64,000 bases of DNA, taken from Albula goreensis. Taxonomy: Eukaryota > Chordata > Actinopteri > Albuliformes > Albulidae. The notes below the pieces were generated by a model that saw only the letters and a program-made list of their open reading frames with translations, was not told the DNA's origin and searched no databases. Shown here one piece after another: positions 39,190 to 51,276 of this stretch (positions within the stretch are counted from its first letter, which is position 1; each line of letters opens with the position of its first letter). Position numbers and translations under genes: made by a program. The DNA is taken from assembly GCA_022829145.1 (NCBI GenBank), contig CM040764.1, positions 11,056,049-11,120,048 of the forward strand, in the 5' to 3' direction.

Positions 39190-39800
39190 AATGTGCTACC
39201 AGCCAAATGAGGGCAAAATGAACAACCCTCTAAGCCTACCATGCTCCCCGTTCTTCCAGACATATGACAACAGGAAAAAGGGATAGGCTATTTCAAACCG
39301 TCGCATGCTTGCCAAAATGTCCCCTTCTTCAGATTGAAGCAACTCACTGTATCGCCGAAAGTGATTAAGATTCCTCATCTGCGACCCTGTTGGCACACTC
39401 TAGCGGGAAGCAATTGTGCGCCACCCACCGTGTCCCCCGAAACGGCCCCATAACGTATCCTTCATTTCACAACGAATGCCACAGATGTTCTGCATAACAC
39501 CCTGAGTGTACGCGCGTCGAACACAAGGAGACCTAATTTAATTTAGAACAGACTCCAAAAGCATAGCTCATGTCATTTTTCCGTAATTACAAAGAGACGG
39601 CAGAGAAGAAGGCAGCCGAGCCAACCAACCGGATAATTGCTGCTGGCCTCTTTCCTAAAACGGTTGGTTGTTTTGGTCGCTAGAAAGGCCTGTTTGGGAA
39701 AAAACCTGCGTACTTTCAGCGCAGAGACCGGCTGAAAACATGGCGAAGGTTTCACAGACGTCGGCTCAGACAGACGAGAGGTGAATGTGAGGATAGATGC
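39190..39800. other. Conserved-looking, CpG-retaining noncoding block
   Basis: Some 600 bp of complex sequence. 39400-39520 has about eleven CpGs ('tacgcgcgtcgaac' at 39509), and 39590-39780 has more. A minus-strand frame at 39196-39396 is open for 66 codons but unrecognised. An ATG at 39740 runs 42 bases to a weak donor-like GAGAG/GTGAAT. Regulatory role is the most likely reading; an exon is not excluded. Confidence 0.36.
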
Positions 39801-42061
39801 GGCTAGCAGTCTAAAAAGAATACGTGAGCCTTTTTAAGGTTAAGTTAAGTTTGAGAGTGAAGAGGGCAAGAGGGAAGAGCTATGCTCGCTGCATATTTAG
39901 AGCTGTTGAAACACATTTGGATTTCAAATATATTCCTGCTTCCAATACAACTTCTACTGTTCTTTTACTAAAACTTTTACAATAACAAAAAGGATGCTAC
40001 AGATTTTCACTATTATTTATTATATATATTATTTATTTATTATTTATTATTATTATTATTACTATGGTTGCCACTGGAGGTAATTTAGATGGAAATACTT
40101 AAGACTTACAGACACTCTTCACAAATTAGGCAGTACAGGATAAGTCACTTTTTCTTGTCATGTAATTGTGTTGCAAGATTGGATGTTCGAAGAAAATGCA
40201 AGTCTTTGACCGATACCATATTCATAAAGTGTCAAATCTTAAAATTAAATGAGGACATAACCCCTTTTTGTTTGTGCTTTAATGGTCTGAATGCATCACA
40301 TTAATCTGCTGCTGCCCAACATTTGGCTAACTTGAAAGAAACGCTTCTTTCCCCTGTGAGATAAATAGCAGATTGCCTCAGAAATGAAATGAAAATGTCC
40401 TGTGTGGCGTTAATGCTAACAGTCAGCCTCGCAGGCCTGCTGTCAACAATATCACATTGTTAAAGGTCATTTCCTGTACACTAGCAATGCAAAACTGCTC
40501 TGCCACTCTGTTCCTCCTGCACAACTGAGAAGATTCACATCTGCCTGTTTTCCTCCTTGGTAATTAAAAATATATGCATTTTGACTGCATGGGAGAAATA
40601 TGGCTATTTCTAGGTGAAGTACTCCTACAGGAACTGGAGATGTCTGTCAAAAAGATAGCGACTGGTTCATTAGAGGGATTGCATATGTAATTTGTTAAAG
40701 CATATGGATTTAAACCATCGTGGAGATTCATTTTTTTACATGACGTATAACCATGCTCTTGTCATCTTAACATTTGTTTTTTGTTTGTTATATTTAAATA
40801 TTCATCTCCTTCAGCAGCACAAAAGTGATGAATTTTAATTGATGTCTGATTGAGAAAAAACATTTTGGGGCCATATTTTTGCCTTATTTTCTCTTTTAAT
40901 TAACTATGTCCTTTCCCAAAATGTTTCTCTGTTGGCAACAAGCTGCCCAGTGTTATCTGCACCCTCCGACAAAACTGGTATACTGCCAGTGCAACATAGT
41001 CACAGTGTCAGCTGAACAACCAGAGGGAAGGACCCCACTTGGGTGATAATGGTTTGTCTTGGTAAATTATGTATCTTTTGACAATATTGTTTTAAGGGTG
41101 TCATCAATACCTCAGTGGGCCTTGTCATCTTGCTCCATGCATCATTGTCCAGTCCAAAAGTTGTTTGAACATCTCATTTCTTCATGGGATTTGAACTTTA
41201 TGTTTAGATTTGGGATTAACTTCTATGAGAAATTTCATTTCATCAGACCCAGGAAAAGGATTTTTTTCAATGCCAAGTGGATTTCCCAAAACAGTCTGAT
41301 TTATAAATATTTATATTTGATAATATTATACATACTTTTCATGTTTAGTTTTTGTTTGTTTATTTTTCAGAAGGCCTGGGTGTTCTAACTTCACACAGTA
41401 GATGGCTATCTGGACATTCTCCTATCCTCATCTTTTGTGACAAAGAAATAGTGTTGACAAACGAATCCTCCAGAGACTAGTCAAAGGAGGGATTTTTCTA
41501 TTTCTTGGCAAAAACATTTGAGAATTTTTTTTTTTCAAAGAATTAGAAAGTTAATTGGTTGCTTTCCTATTTGTCTAATTCAGGAGGTCTGATAATTTTC
41601 CTGGAGAGTATTGATTTATTTATTTATGTATTTGTGCAAATGAAATGCATTACTATGGATGGCCTTCTTCCTCTGTCTGGTACAGTGTGTGCTCACAGAG
41701 GCCTATGGGCACATTCTCGAATGCTCCATTCCAAAACCAAACTCCACAATGTGGTCTCAGTGCCAGCGTGGGGTGTCCAGTGTGAGTTCATTGTGTTGCA
41801 TTGTGGTGTTTTGCATAATTCAAGGACAACACAAACAGCTCTTACAGTTAAAACAAGATTGAAGGGTTTCAGAAGACACTCTGAGTTTGCACGATGTGTA
41901 ATGTGATGTACATTTAAGCATTGTTGTGCGTGGTGCTGTATGATAAGGTGCAAAACAGGTCTTCCCAACAGAAAGACAAATATGGTACACTATGATACTT
42001 CACATGTAAACTAATTATAAGAGGAAAGATCCTGAGAAAGGACAGTAGTTAGCATGGTTCA
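39801..42061. other. AT-rich noncoding sequence
   Basis: TATT/ATT simple sequence at 40010-40062. Frames 41059-41388, 41559-41906 and minus 41693-41968 match nothing known. No repeat family recognised. Confidence 0.5.
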
Positions 42062-42130
42062 AATATTTCATGCAAATGAATTATTAGTTTGCACTTCACA
42101 TGCAAACTAATATCCTTTGCATGAAATATT
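42062..42130. ncRNA. Near-perfect 69-nt hairpin; possible small-RNA precursor or miniature palindrome
   Basis: The left arm (42062-42093) and right arm (42101-42130) are inverted copies around a 7-nt loop CTTCACA. By hand: 15 paired bases, one mismatch, 2 pairs, a 2-nt bulge, then 12 pairs. Length and stem match a microRNA precursor, but the arms do not match any microRNA I know. The left arm contains the octamer ATGCAAAT and the right arm the opposite-strand ATGCAAAG form, so paired POU-factor sites or a short palindromic transposon remnant are alternatives. Transcription is not evident from sequence. Confidence 0.3.
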
Positions 42131-44486
42131 CTAGTTTTAATAAGCTCACATAGCACAGTCATCCATCAATTTTTTTTGGATGTCGGTGTTTGACAGTGTC
42201 ACTAGCAGCCCAGAAAAAAGTACTGTTGCTTACATTGCGTTAGTGTGGGTCTCCCCTGAAAAAAGAGGGCCAACTCAATCGGATATTCCAAAGTAATGGT
42301 CCTCTTTGCTACTTACGCTGTTTGTTTCACAGTGTCCATTGCAGATTACTGAAATTAGAGTTTATGGTTAAATCAGGAACTACAATGTAAAAAGGTCAAA
42401 ATTGCACCAAAATATTGTTATATACTCATACAGATTTATGGTTCAAAAGTTCCAAATAGTTCTGAACTGTTTAGAGTGCAGCCCTGCCGTGAGTTCACAG
42501 CTGTGAAGAAAGCTGTCAATTTCAGTATGTTACACTGAAAAGATCCCTGGATCCCTGGTTATCTCCTAACATCCTGCACTGTTCTGTTTCCATTCCAGCC
42601 TCAGTTACATTTGGATTTTGCCAGTATGTTTATTCGTTGCAGTCCCCTTAGAATAAGAAACCATAGCCCTGCAGACTCAACCAAAAAAGATATGAAAATG
42701 CATAATTCATTTTCCACCGTACATTTATAACGATACTTTATTGTCTCTATAATTTGAGCCGGTGCTCATAGTATGTTATCATTAATTCCATACCAACAGT
42801 CGTCTCTCAGGATATGGCCAATAAATCTATTGTGTGCATTATTTAGAACTCATGAAATTTAATTAGACTTGACCTTGTTTGAAGATTCTGCATTTACCCT
42901 TTCAGAGGGTCACTGGTATTTTTAGCTTAGATACGCACATGGAATGCGTACTATTTCAGGACATTTACGTTTCCATTGCTTTTGTCATGGTCCCACAGGA
43001 GTTAAATTTGAAGGACACATTTCAATGTTCCCTGTGACTGAGGAAACATTTGTATTTTTTCTTTTTAAATGTTTTTCTTTAGCTTAACATGTCTCCTATT
43101 CAACAAAATGTTGCATTTTCATTGATAATTAATTAACAACCTCAAATTTTCAAATCTGCAAATTAAAAGATTCTCAAAATGGGTCCTGCAGAAAGCAATG
43201 TGTTTCAAAAACTATATTTTGGTGGCAAATGGACCACAGTTGATATTCTGCAACATAATTCTAAATTCACTCATTTCAGCTTTACAATTGACTGTCTTTG
43301 GTCAGGCTGCACATGCTAATTAGACTGACTGAATTTCCAGTGTGGTGCAAAAATATGAAAAATGAATTTTGGATGCCAGTTTACCACTGCTTGCAGCAGT
43401 ATTATCTTGGTCAAGCTAACATGACTATCTGTGTGCCATAACATCTGTTCAGAATGATCTGCGCTGGCAGTATTGATGATTCAGAGACAGCCAAAGTGAG
43501 ACTAAAACATCTACCCATCTCATGAAGTACATTAGCATTGCATCATGAGGAAAATTCACACTTCAATCAGAATGCATCTTATCAGTCTGATATCAGCGAT
43601 TCTGCATGGAAACCAGATGATCAGCTAATGCGTTCCTCTCATCTCCTCTACTGTTTGGTTCAGGTTTGGAACAGTTTGAGTGTTCATTTACGGGCATGGC
43701 CAAAGAAACAAATGTACTCCAGTATCATCCAGGGTCATGTCCTTCCCTGATTATCCCTATTCCCCAAGGCAAGGGGGTGTGGGTTATAAAAGAACACTGT
43801 TTGAGGTGTGATCCCCAACTTTTTGGAGCCCCCAGTTATTATTGACCAGGATAAGCGTTTTATATGCATTGACTATTCCACAACAGGAAACTGTTGAGAG
43901 AGAAAAAATACTTCATTGAAATGAATTGTACATCCAGTGTCCATTTTTCTTTAAGAAACTATTTTATCAAAGCATTTCACTCAGAATTAATTAAAAGGAC
44001 AGTCCACATACATAGAGTCGGGATGCATAGTACATTAAATGGAAATTCAACACAGTAATTTCCCTGTCGGGGTTTTTATCTGTTCATGACAATTATCTTA
44101 ATCCAACATGAGCACTTGATTGTGCTGTGCTCATAAATCATCATAAATCATATGAAAATAAGATTTCTTGCAGAATGGATGGATAATGGGTACATATTAC
44201 ATTTGCTGCATTTATTATTTAAAAAGCTTTCCCCGACACTGAAATACAGATGAACATATTATAGCGATTGATACATGGGTCAGAGTCTATCACAAATACA
44301 ACTGCGCTACCAATGATAAATCCAAGCCTCTTTATAATAGAGATGGATGTAGTTCAGGCCTAATGTGGGAATGCTTTAGCTGTGAGCTCAGCTCAGGTAT
44401 GCAGGATCCATATTTTACAAATATTAGGGTGACCAAAACTCTGCGATATTTCCAGATGGGTGATATAACCAGCCATGCTCCAGCAG
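42131..44486. other. AT-rich noncoding sequence
   Basis: No gene recognised. A TATA-like 'gggttataaaagaac' at about 43779 follows 'gggggtgtg', a promoter-like pairing without any recognisable exon downstream. A 10-bp tandem CATAAATCAT x2 lies at about 44130-44149. Confidence 0.5.
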
Positions 44487-44500
44487 GTAGCCATGGAAAC
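44487..44500. promoter_or_regulatory. RFX X-box-like site
   Basis: GTAGCCATGGAAAC fits the X-box consensus GTNRCC-N2-RGNAAC bound by RFX factors (family knowledge). Whether it is occupied is unknown. Confidence 0.35.
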
Positions 44501-46599
44501 ATGAACAATGGATTTATCAGTAATCAATCATTTGAGTGTGTTTGTAGCAATTAGCTACATGTTGCGTTTGCTTTAAACAACTTTGTAACTGTTGGTTAAT
44601 AGAAAGCTCCACCCATTTCTGGGGTCAGTCACCCGTCATGGGTTTCTCATGGGATCGCATGGGTTTGAGAGTTTCTCAGTGTGCTGCTACATTAGTCTTA
44701 CCCATGAATTCTTCAGACTGATAAACAGGATGCAGCTTTCCTCCAGGCAGCACTGGCGCTTTCCCACAGTGCAGTGGGGCCCATGATGTGTGGAACAGTC
44801 ACAGTGCAGGTGAAAATGGTATGGCAGGAAAACCACAGATACAATTGCTGATTCCAACATTGATGAATAAAAGTTTGTTTATTTGGCTACAGTAACACAA
44901 AACAATTCTAATTGTAATTTTGCTCTTTTGCCATTTTTTTAAATGCCTTTTCTTGAATGTAAAAGAGGTATTGAACCCTATATGCAGCTAAAAAATATTC
45001 AATGACATAACAAGGTTTGAAGTTGCCTATTTAAATAAGAAAATTACAAATACCATAAGGCAAAAAAAAGAAAATTAAAAAAAAAGACTTTTCAGGGCAA
45101 CTTTTAAAAATGGTGAGGGATAGCTATAATATTACAACTGGCCATATCTGAAAAGGGAAATGATTATTTCCAGCCTTCTCTCAGAGGAAACAGATTTAGA
45201 AAAAGTGAACGCTGTAGCGCTGGGAAGCTGACAGGGATATGAATGACTTTGCTTTGCTTGAATCCCATTACCGCAGTTGCTGACACTTCAACAAATCAAA
45301 TGATTTATAAGACTGTGGGCTTTGCATTGTCTTTCCTTACTGTGGTATGCCAGTGTATGTATAATTACAGTGGTCATGATGCGCAAACAGAGTCTAATTG
45401 TGAGCTGCACCCAGTGTATGAGGGGGCTCTGCTTGTTTAAAACAGGACTGGGTCCCCACAGTGCTGGTGTTAATACCATCTGAACGTGTGTGGATTCTGC
45501 CTTATTAGGGTACAGTGTTGATGGTTTGTGTGTGTGTGTGTGAGTGTGTGTGTGTGTGTGCATGTGCGATAGTGATATCCTCATTTACTCACTCAATCCC
45601 ATACCAATTTTTTGATTTGTGGAATTTAACGTAATAGTGTGAACCTCTATGCATTTATGCACTTGCCAGGTTAAATAAATCATATATGTGTACAATATTT
45701 TTATGCTATATCACATCAAGCGGTAGTGGAATACATTGGCAATTATGGGGTTCGATGTACACAAACACAAGTCGGAATAGGAATGTGTCACACAAGGCGG
45801 ACTCAACAAATCAACCTTTATATTGAGTGTGATAGAAAGCATATAATACTCCCTAGAAAATATCAAATTAAAGCATCGCCTCAAGAGACATTCTGTAATT
45901 CAATAATACGGTAGGCTAATATGAACATGCAACACATCAAATTAATAAAATGATAAGCGCATTGCACAAATTACATAAAGAACTCATCAAATAAATATGT
46001 TATGATGGCATTATCATTTCATGATTTGCTTAATTAACATGTTATGCAGAGTGTAAGCAAAGACATATTTATTCTACTGTGACATAAATACACCCTATAT
46101 ATAGAAATTTATGGGTTTTACTGGCCATGGTGTTAAATATTTCACATGCAAGCACGTTTCTAGAAATGGTTCTTCATCAAAAACATTGCGTATATAACTT
46201 GGATTAAAAAAATATTACACATTTGCAGGATTACAGATGTGAATGCAAGCTCAATTTAAGAACAAAATGTATCCTGTGTGATCATTGAGGCACCAGGAGA
46301 GGGATTTGGAAAAATTAACAATATAACGTACAATGAGTATACAGTATTGGGCTTCAAAATATAGTTCACATTCAGGAATACTGAGGAATTTGTAGAAATC
46401 TACTCTGTACTGAGATTTCCTCTGTGGTATGAAGCTCATGCTGGTGAAAGTAACTGTAAGTTAATCTTTTGGAAGGGACTCATTTGTGACCCCTTACAAT
46501 GGCACAGTTTTCAGGGCTATGGGTAAAAATAAAACCCGGTCACCCACATCTGTGTGTGAAGTTGAAAGTGTTGAGGATTTGAAAACCGAATAAAAAGAA
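44501..46599. other. Noncoding sequence with GT repeat
   Basis: (GT)n at 45527-45560 is interrupted once by GA. 45061-45085 is A-rich. 45740-46440 is AT-rich and unrecognised. No gene. Confidence 0.5.
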
Positions 46600-47480
46600 G
46601 GCCATAACGCTAATCAGTGTGTTCAAACATGATGCCCTCACACCAGAGCAACGTTCGAGGAGCCAATCCCCACAAATGTGCTCCCTTTGGGCCTTAATCA
46701 AGACCTGTAGTGCAAGATGAGCTTGAAAATGAAATAAAATAACCCCAGTGTAATTGCCTTTAATGCTATTTTTGTCAATTCAAGATGTTTCCAGGCAATG
46801 TATGCTTTTTCATCTTCATTCCTCACATCTCAGGTCTATGCAATTACAAAAAAAAATAAAACTTATATTGGGCTCACGATTGGTCGGGGAGTATAAAATC
46901 AAAATATAGCTTTGCGATTCACGATTTCGATTTCAGTAAAAGACATCATCATTTGTCATCATCCCCCTCTCGTGAATTATTTGCTTTCAAGCCAGTCAAA
47001 TGTGACAGTTCCCCTCTCTCTACGCCCCTGTTCTTCAAATAAACGTAAGCCCAGGGAATATTTTGTCGAGCACGGGGAAAAGGGTTACATAGCGGATGGC
47101 TACATTCCGATAAGTATGTAGAGTACAAGCAAATGAGATTCTTACCTTTGCAGCTCTGACATTTACCGAGGAGCCAAATTAATTACAACAAGAGTGATCT
47201 GGTTTGGAGAAATATGTTCACACTGGAGAGCAAGAAAGGGCTCATAAAAATAGCATGGCAGGTATAATTAATGTATGTAGTGTTATCTTGAGCACTGCAA
47301 AGGGAGTTAACTAGCCAAAATCAGATCTGATTACTCTACAGGCAGGGCCTCCCGGGATTAATTCCCCAATCAGACCCTGTCTTTTAGTCCACGAATTTCA
47401 AATCCTCCTCAAGCTCTCTCTTCACAGCGGCTTCCAATTGTGCCAGCTTAACTCTCGTTGATAATGAAACACATTTTTTC
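46600..47480. other. Conserved-looking noncoding cluster
   Basis: Three complex segments (46620-46800, 46870-47210, 47270-47470) in AT-rich surroundings. They hold CpG-bearing words ('gcgattcacgatttcgattt' at 46913), TTAATTACAA (about 47178) and a GGGATTAATTCCCC palindrome-like bicoid-type site at about 47354-47367. The frame 46912-47121 is unrecognised. Enhancer role inferred. Confidence 0.38.
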
Positions 47481-48877
47481 CCCCCCACCTGCTGGAGACA
47501 GCACTCTGACAGGGAAAAAATATATAAGACTAAGTGATTAGGCAAGTGTCTAGCAGAGTAATAGGAATTGCATCAGTAAACTCTAAAATAGGATCGAGAC
47601 TGGTTTTTGATGGGGGATGTTGATTTTGCAGTGTGTACTGTTCAGCCATGGGGTTAGACAAACTTGTAAAAATTTGGAGGTAGGGCATTGCCCCCATTCA
47701 TGATCTTTTGATTCAATTGAAAACCGAGCTGCTGTTGTTGTTTTGGATGGAAAATATCTTTGCTCCCAAACATGTTTTGGACAATTATCCCTTGATGAAA
47801 ACTCAACAGCCTGTTTCCACTGACTAGCCCAAACTGTAAGCTAGCAGTGTCTGAGCTGAGCCAGAAGCTTTTCCATGGGAAGCTGACCAGGGTCAATGGT
47901 GTGTTAAACCTGAGTACAATGGTATGCTGAACACAGAGCCAGGGCAGCCTTTTTCCATCTGAAAACAAGAAGAAAAAGCCCTCTTTCCCTCTGACAAGAA
48001 AACCTTTCTTCTTTTGCCTTGCAAGGAAGCACAGCTCTGTTCACATATATGCTTTGGTTCAGATTTTGTTTCTAAAACGGCGTAATGGATATTCAACCAA
48101 CCAGTACATTCAGCACTGTGTTACCTTCTCTCCAGAACTGGAGTATCCCCATGGCCCTGTCCTCAAACATGAGCGGCTTAACATGTGTAAATATAGCTAT
48201 CAATCTTTGTTGTTCCTTTTATACCACAATGGGAAGCATGTAGAAATTTGGGAATTGCAAGAGAAGCCAAGTGCTAGAGAGGCTCTATTCAAGATGCTCA
48301 GTAAGCCAAATTTTAGCTGTGATCTTTTGGATCAGATTCCATTGGCCTAAATTCCAGCTGCCATTTTGGCTCTAGAAGCATAATGTAACATGCACCACTC
48401 AATGGCAAAACTGTGGAAACCAGGATCTGGGAACATGACAGGCATGTTGTGATCTACTGTCACCCACACAGTCATCCAAATGACATTCTCTCTGATTTGT
48501 GATACATTTATCTTACATTTAAGGCAATTATATTACATTGTCAGAAATTTAATCTTGATATTAAAACTGAAATGTCACTGCAATAATTGGAAAAAGTATA
48601 TATCACAGCCTTAACCTTGTTGTTGACGATTTAAGCAGTCACTGTTTGACATCATAATGGATGGCCTGTTCACTAGTGTAAAATGGTACCAAAAAAAGAA
48701 TATTATTAAATTCTGTCTACTTGACTATATACATAGCTGGAGTTTTTGCTCTGCAGTGGATGATTATTAATGTGGACTATTTTAAAACAACTCCATCGTT
48801 TAGGAGCACATTTTAAACTCCTAGCCTCATTATTACTCTTTTTGCTGCATAAATTATTTCTCTTCTCTGTTTTGTCT
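47481..48877. other. Noncoding sequence
   Basis: Overlapping frames at 47654-47968 (minus), 47893-48096 (minus) and 48054-48350 (plus, 98 codons) show no recognisable domain. 48480-48877 is AT-rich. Confidence 0.45.
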
Positions 48878-48928
48878 TTCTCTCTTTATTTTGAAAAATA
48901 AAGAGAGAATGTTCACATTTTGTGAACA
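48878..48928. repeat. Two adjacent perfect palindromes
   Basis: The first palindrome has 15-bp arms (48878-48892 and 48895-48909) around the 2-nt centre GA. One base later in the walk, and with no gap, comes a second (48910-48917 TGTTCACA, loop TTT, 48921-48928 TGTGAACA). Both are perfect by hand. They could form a cruciform pair, a hairpin RNA, or be coincident factor sites (TGTTCACA resembles forkhead-type words). Confidence 0.9.
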
Positions 48929-49599
48929 TAAATACCTTGGAAATCCATTATGTAACATATTGTTTGGTGCATAACATAACATGTTCTGACATATATATTT
49001 TGCTAGAATGATAATTATGTTGGTTGTAGAAATGTTGAGGTTTTCCTTACTTGTCTAAGCACTCATTGAGATGGCAGGTCTCCTGGCTGGTACTGCTCTC
49101 TGCCTGCAGTGAATGTTCTGGTGTTCATTGATCTTACAATGTTCTAATACTCCACAAAACAGCTGGAGGTTTAAGCGGAGTCTGTGGAAGGCAGATGGAG
49201 GGAGGACCTTTTCCAATGCTTATAGCCATTCAGATCCCGCCGAGCCAGTCCGCTACAGACCACCTCAGGCCTGTGCACCTGAACACAGCATCTGGTAGAT
49301 AGATACAGTAAAATGTTCAGCTATACATGAGCTCTGATTGGGTATAAGTGATCCACACTGGACTCATGAAACCTATGACAGAGCTAAATTAACACTGCAT
49401 GCTTTACTGTGGAGACAGTGCCCTGAAACGCAGCCTCTATGGACAAAGAGCTGCCTTTTGTTTTACGATTCAAACCCTCTGCAGCCCTCCAAAAGTTACT
49501 TTCTGTTAAAGAGAATGGGAATGTTTCACTAATACCTGCTACAGAATGAGAGGGTAATATCTTTTTCGCTGGGACTGGATTGTATGCATATTGGATTCA
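48929..49599. other. Noncoding sequence
   Basis: No gene or repeat recognised. Frames 49113-49298 and 49338-49532 are short and unlike any family I know. Confidence 0.5.
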
Positions 49600-49790
49600 C
49601 AGAGAAGCAGTGGGTAGCACTGTGCCCTCAAAGGAACAGCGTGTGGGATTCATATCTGGCTCAGCTCATGCGTTATTTACTCTCTTCTGGGTTTGTTCCC
49701 GGTACTCTAGTTTCCTACTGCAGTCCAATGACTTGACAATGCTGTCATTGTTAATTGCTGTCTTTAAATTAGCCCCCATGTCTGTGTACA
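49600..49790 (+). repeat. Diverged fish SINE-like repeat, 5' part
   Basis: Ordered matches to an abundant fish retroposon from memory: 'gcagtgggtagcactgtgcc' (49607-49626; family 'gcagtggttagcactgt.gcctca'), 'gggattcatatctgg' (tRNA-like B-box region; family 'gggttcgattcccgg'), 'tctgggtttgttcccggtactc' region (49687-49708; family 'gggtttcctccgggtgctc'), 'cagtccaatgac' (49731; family 'cagtccaaagacatg') and 'gtctttaaattagcccc' (49760; family 'gtctctaaattgccc'). The 3' tail is absent here; a tail of this kind stands alone at 36545-36632. Confidence 0.72.
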
Positions 49791-49814
49791 AGTCACCTGC
49801 AGTACTCCACTCAA

Positions 49815-49837
49815 TGTGTATGTGTGTGTGTGTGTGT
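49815..49837. repeat. (GT)n microsatellite, short
   Basis: About 10 GT units with one TA interruption, just 3' of the SINE-like copy. Confidence 0.9.
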
Positions 49838-51253
49838 CCCAGTCACAGCTTGTACTAAATTTGCCACTATTAAATACCACCCTCTGTCTTGGATATTCAC
49901 TTATTTAGAAAGTGAAAATGTTCTGCTCGACAAATCATGTAAATTTTGTCAAATATTCTGCAGGATGGAGTTCAGTTGGAATGTACCATCTGTATATGAG
50001 AGTGCTGTGTGGCGCTGAGTGCCAGATGAACATGTGTTGCGTGTGGTGAGACTGCATGGTGAGGCAAGGGGGAGAGGAGCACAGCCAGACGACACACTGT
50101 TAGGTAACGCCGCATCGCATGATGATGGGTTCAAAATCATTTATCTGTGAATATGTAACCATGAAAATGCACAAAATAAGCCAGGTCAAAGCATCCTTCT
50201 GATCTTCCAGATATCGTTAATAATTCAGTAGTTTGAAGATTAACAACAACTGAAGTATATAAACTGATTTTAAAACATTACGTTGAGTGATTCAGGGGTA
50301 AAATATAAAAAATAGCCCATTTAAGACTCTGTCAGCCCCGCTAATTCTCCTTAAAGCAGACTAAAGAATGTAATGTGAATATACAATGTCATATTGCCAT
50401 CAGTCTTATCACAAAATATTCATGAACCCTCACTTCCAGACATATCTAATATATTCTGTGGGAGAAACGAACTATTCATATGCTACTTGCTGTGACGCCA
50501 ACAATATCCAGCTGACTCTAGTCACAACAGAGGCAAATGGCATTTCAGCTAGAAAGGTAAATCTTGCTCCCTTGTTATTATTAAAGAATGGTAGCCACAG
50601 TCCACGTTACCTTAACCATGCTTTGACATTGTTACACATCATTTACACAACTATAAATACTATGGCATGACATTTATGAGGGTGAAATTAGAGAAGGTTG
50701 GACAGGTTCCACAGGAATGTATTTGATGGAAAAATAGCCATTGTGCTTGAAGTTGAATTGGAGTGGCCTGCCAGCAGTAAAATACAGATCTCCTGTGCAA
50801 CAAGTGATAGTGTCCCCACATCACTACAATGCCCTTGAATCAGACTTGTCCAGCCCAAACCTTATCCTTCTGTCAGCACCTTTGGCTTTAGCACAGTGCC
50901 TGTTTTTTCTGCCAGCCACACTGTTATTGGGTATGGCCGGAGGCCCACATTGGTGAGGCAAAGGCAGGCCCAGCCTTATGAGGGGGTAAGCTGGTTAGTT
51001 TTGTTAGTGTCATCTCTAGCACCCCCTCTTGGTCAGCTGGGTACCTGTCACTGTACAAAACGAGGATACTGCTGACCTTATCATCCTCTGACAACACAGG
51101 TAGTGTGTAATTTGTGTTCCGGAATGTGGAAAACAGAGCAGGCTGGTCGTCATGTGGACAGGGTGAGTCATGCATAACTGAGGCAGTGGGAGCAGGTTGC
51201 TGTGCTGAAATAAATAGTTACAAAAAACACAGAAACACACCCCTAACACCCCC
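49838..51253. other. Noncoding sequence
   Basis: 50000-50130 is GC-richer with CpGs. 50920-51060 contains 'tctagcaccccctcttgg', reminiscent of fish repeat words but too short to assign. Overlapping frames at 50741-51255 on both strands are unrecognised. Confidence 0.45.
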
Positions 51254-51276
51254 AAAAAAAAAAAAAAAAAAAAAAA
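51254..51276. repeat. Poly-A tract (A23)
   Basis: Twenty-three consecutive A. It could be the tail of an old retroposition event on the plus strand, but the upstream sequence is not recognisable as a processed gene. Confidence 0.95.

Noticed and set aside
43771..43790. GT-box plus TATAAAAG promoter-like pair
   Set aside because: No exon, CpG enrichment or LTR context follows. TATA-like words are common in AT-rich DNA.
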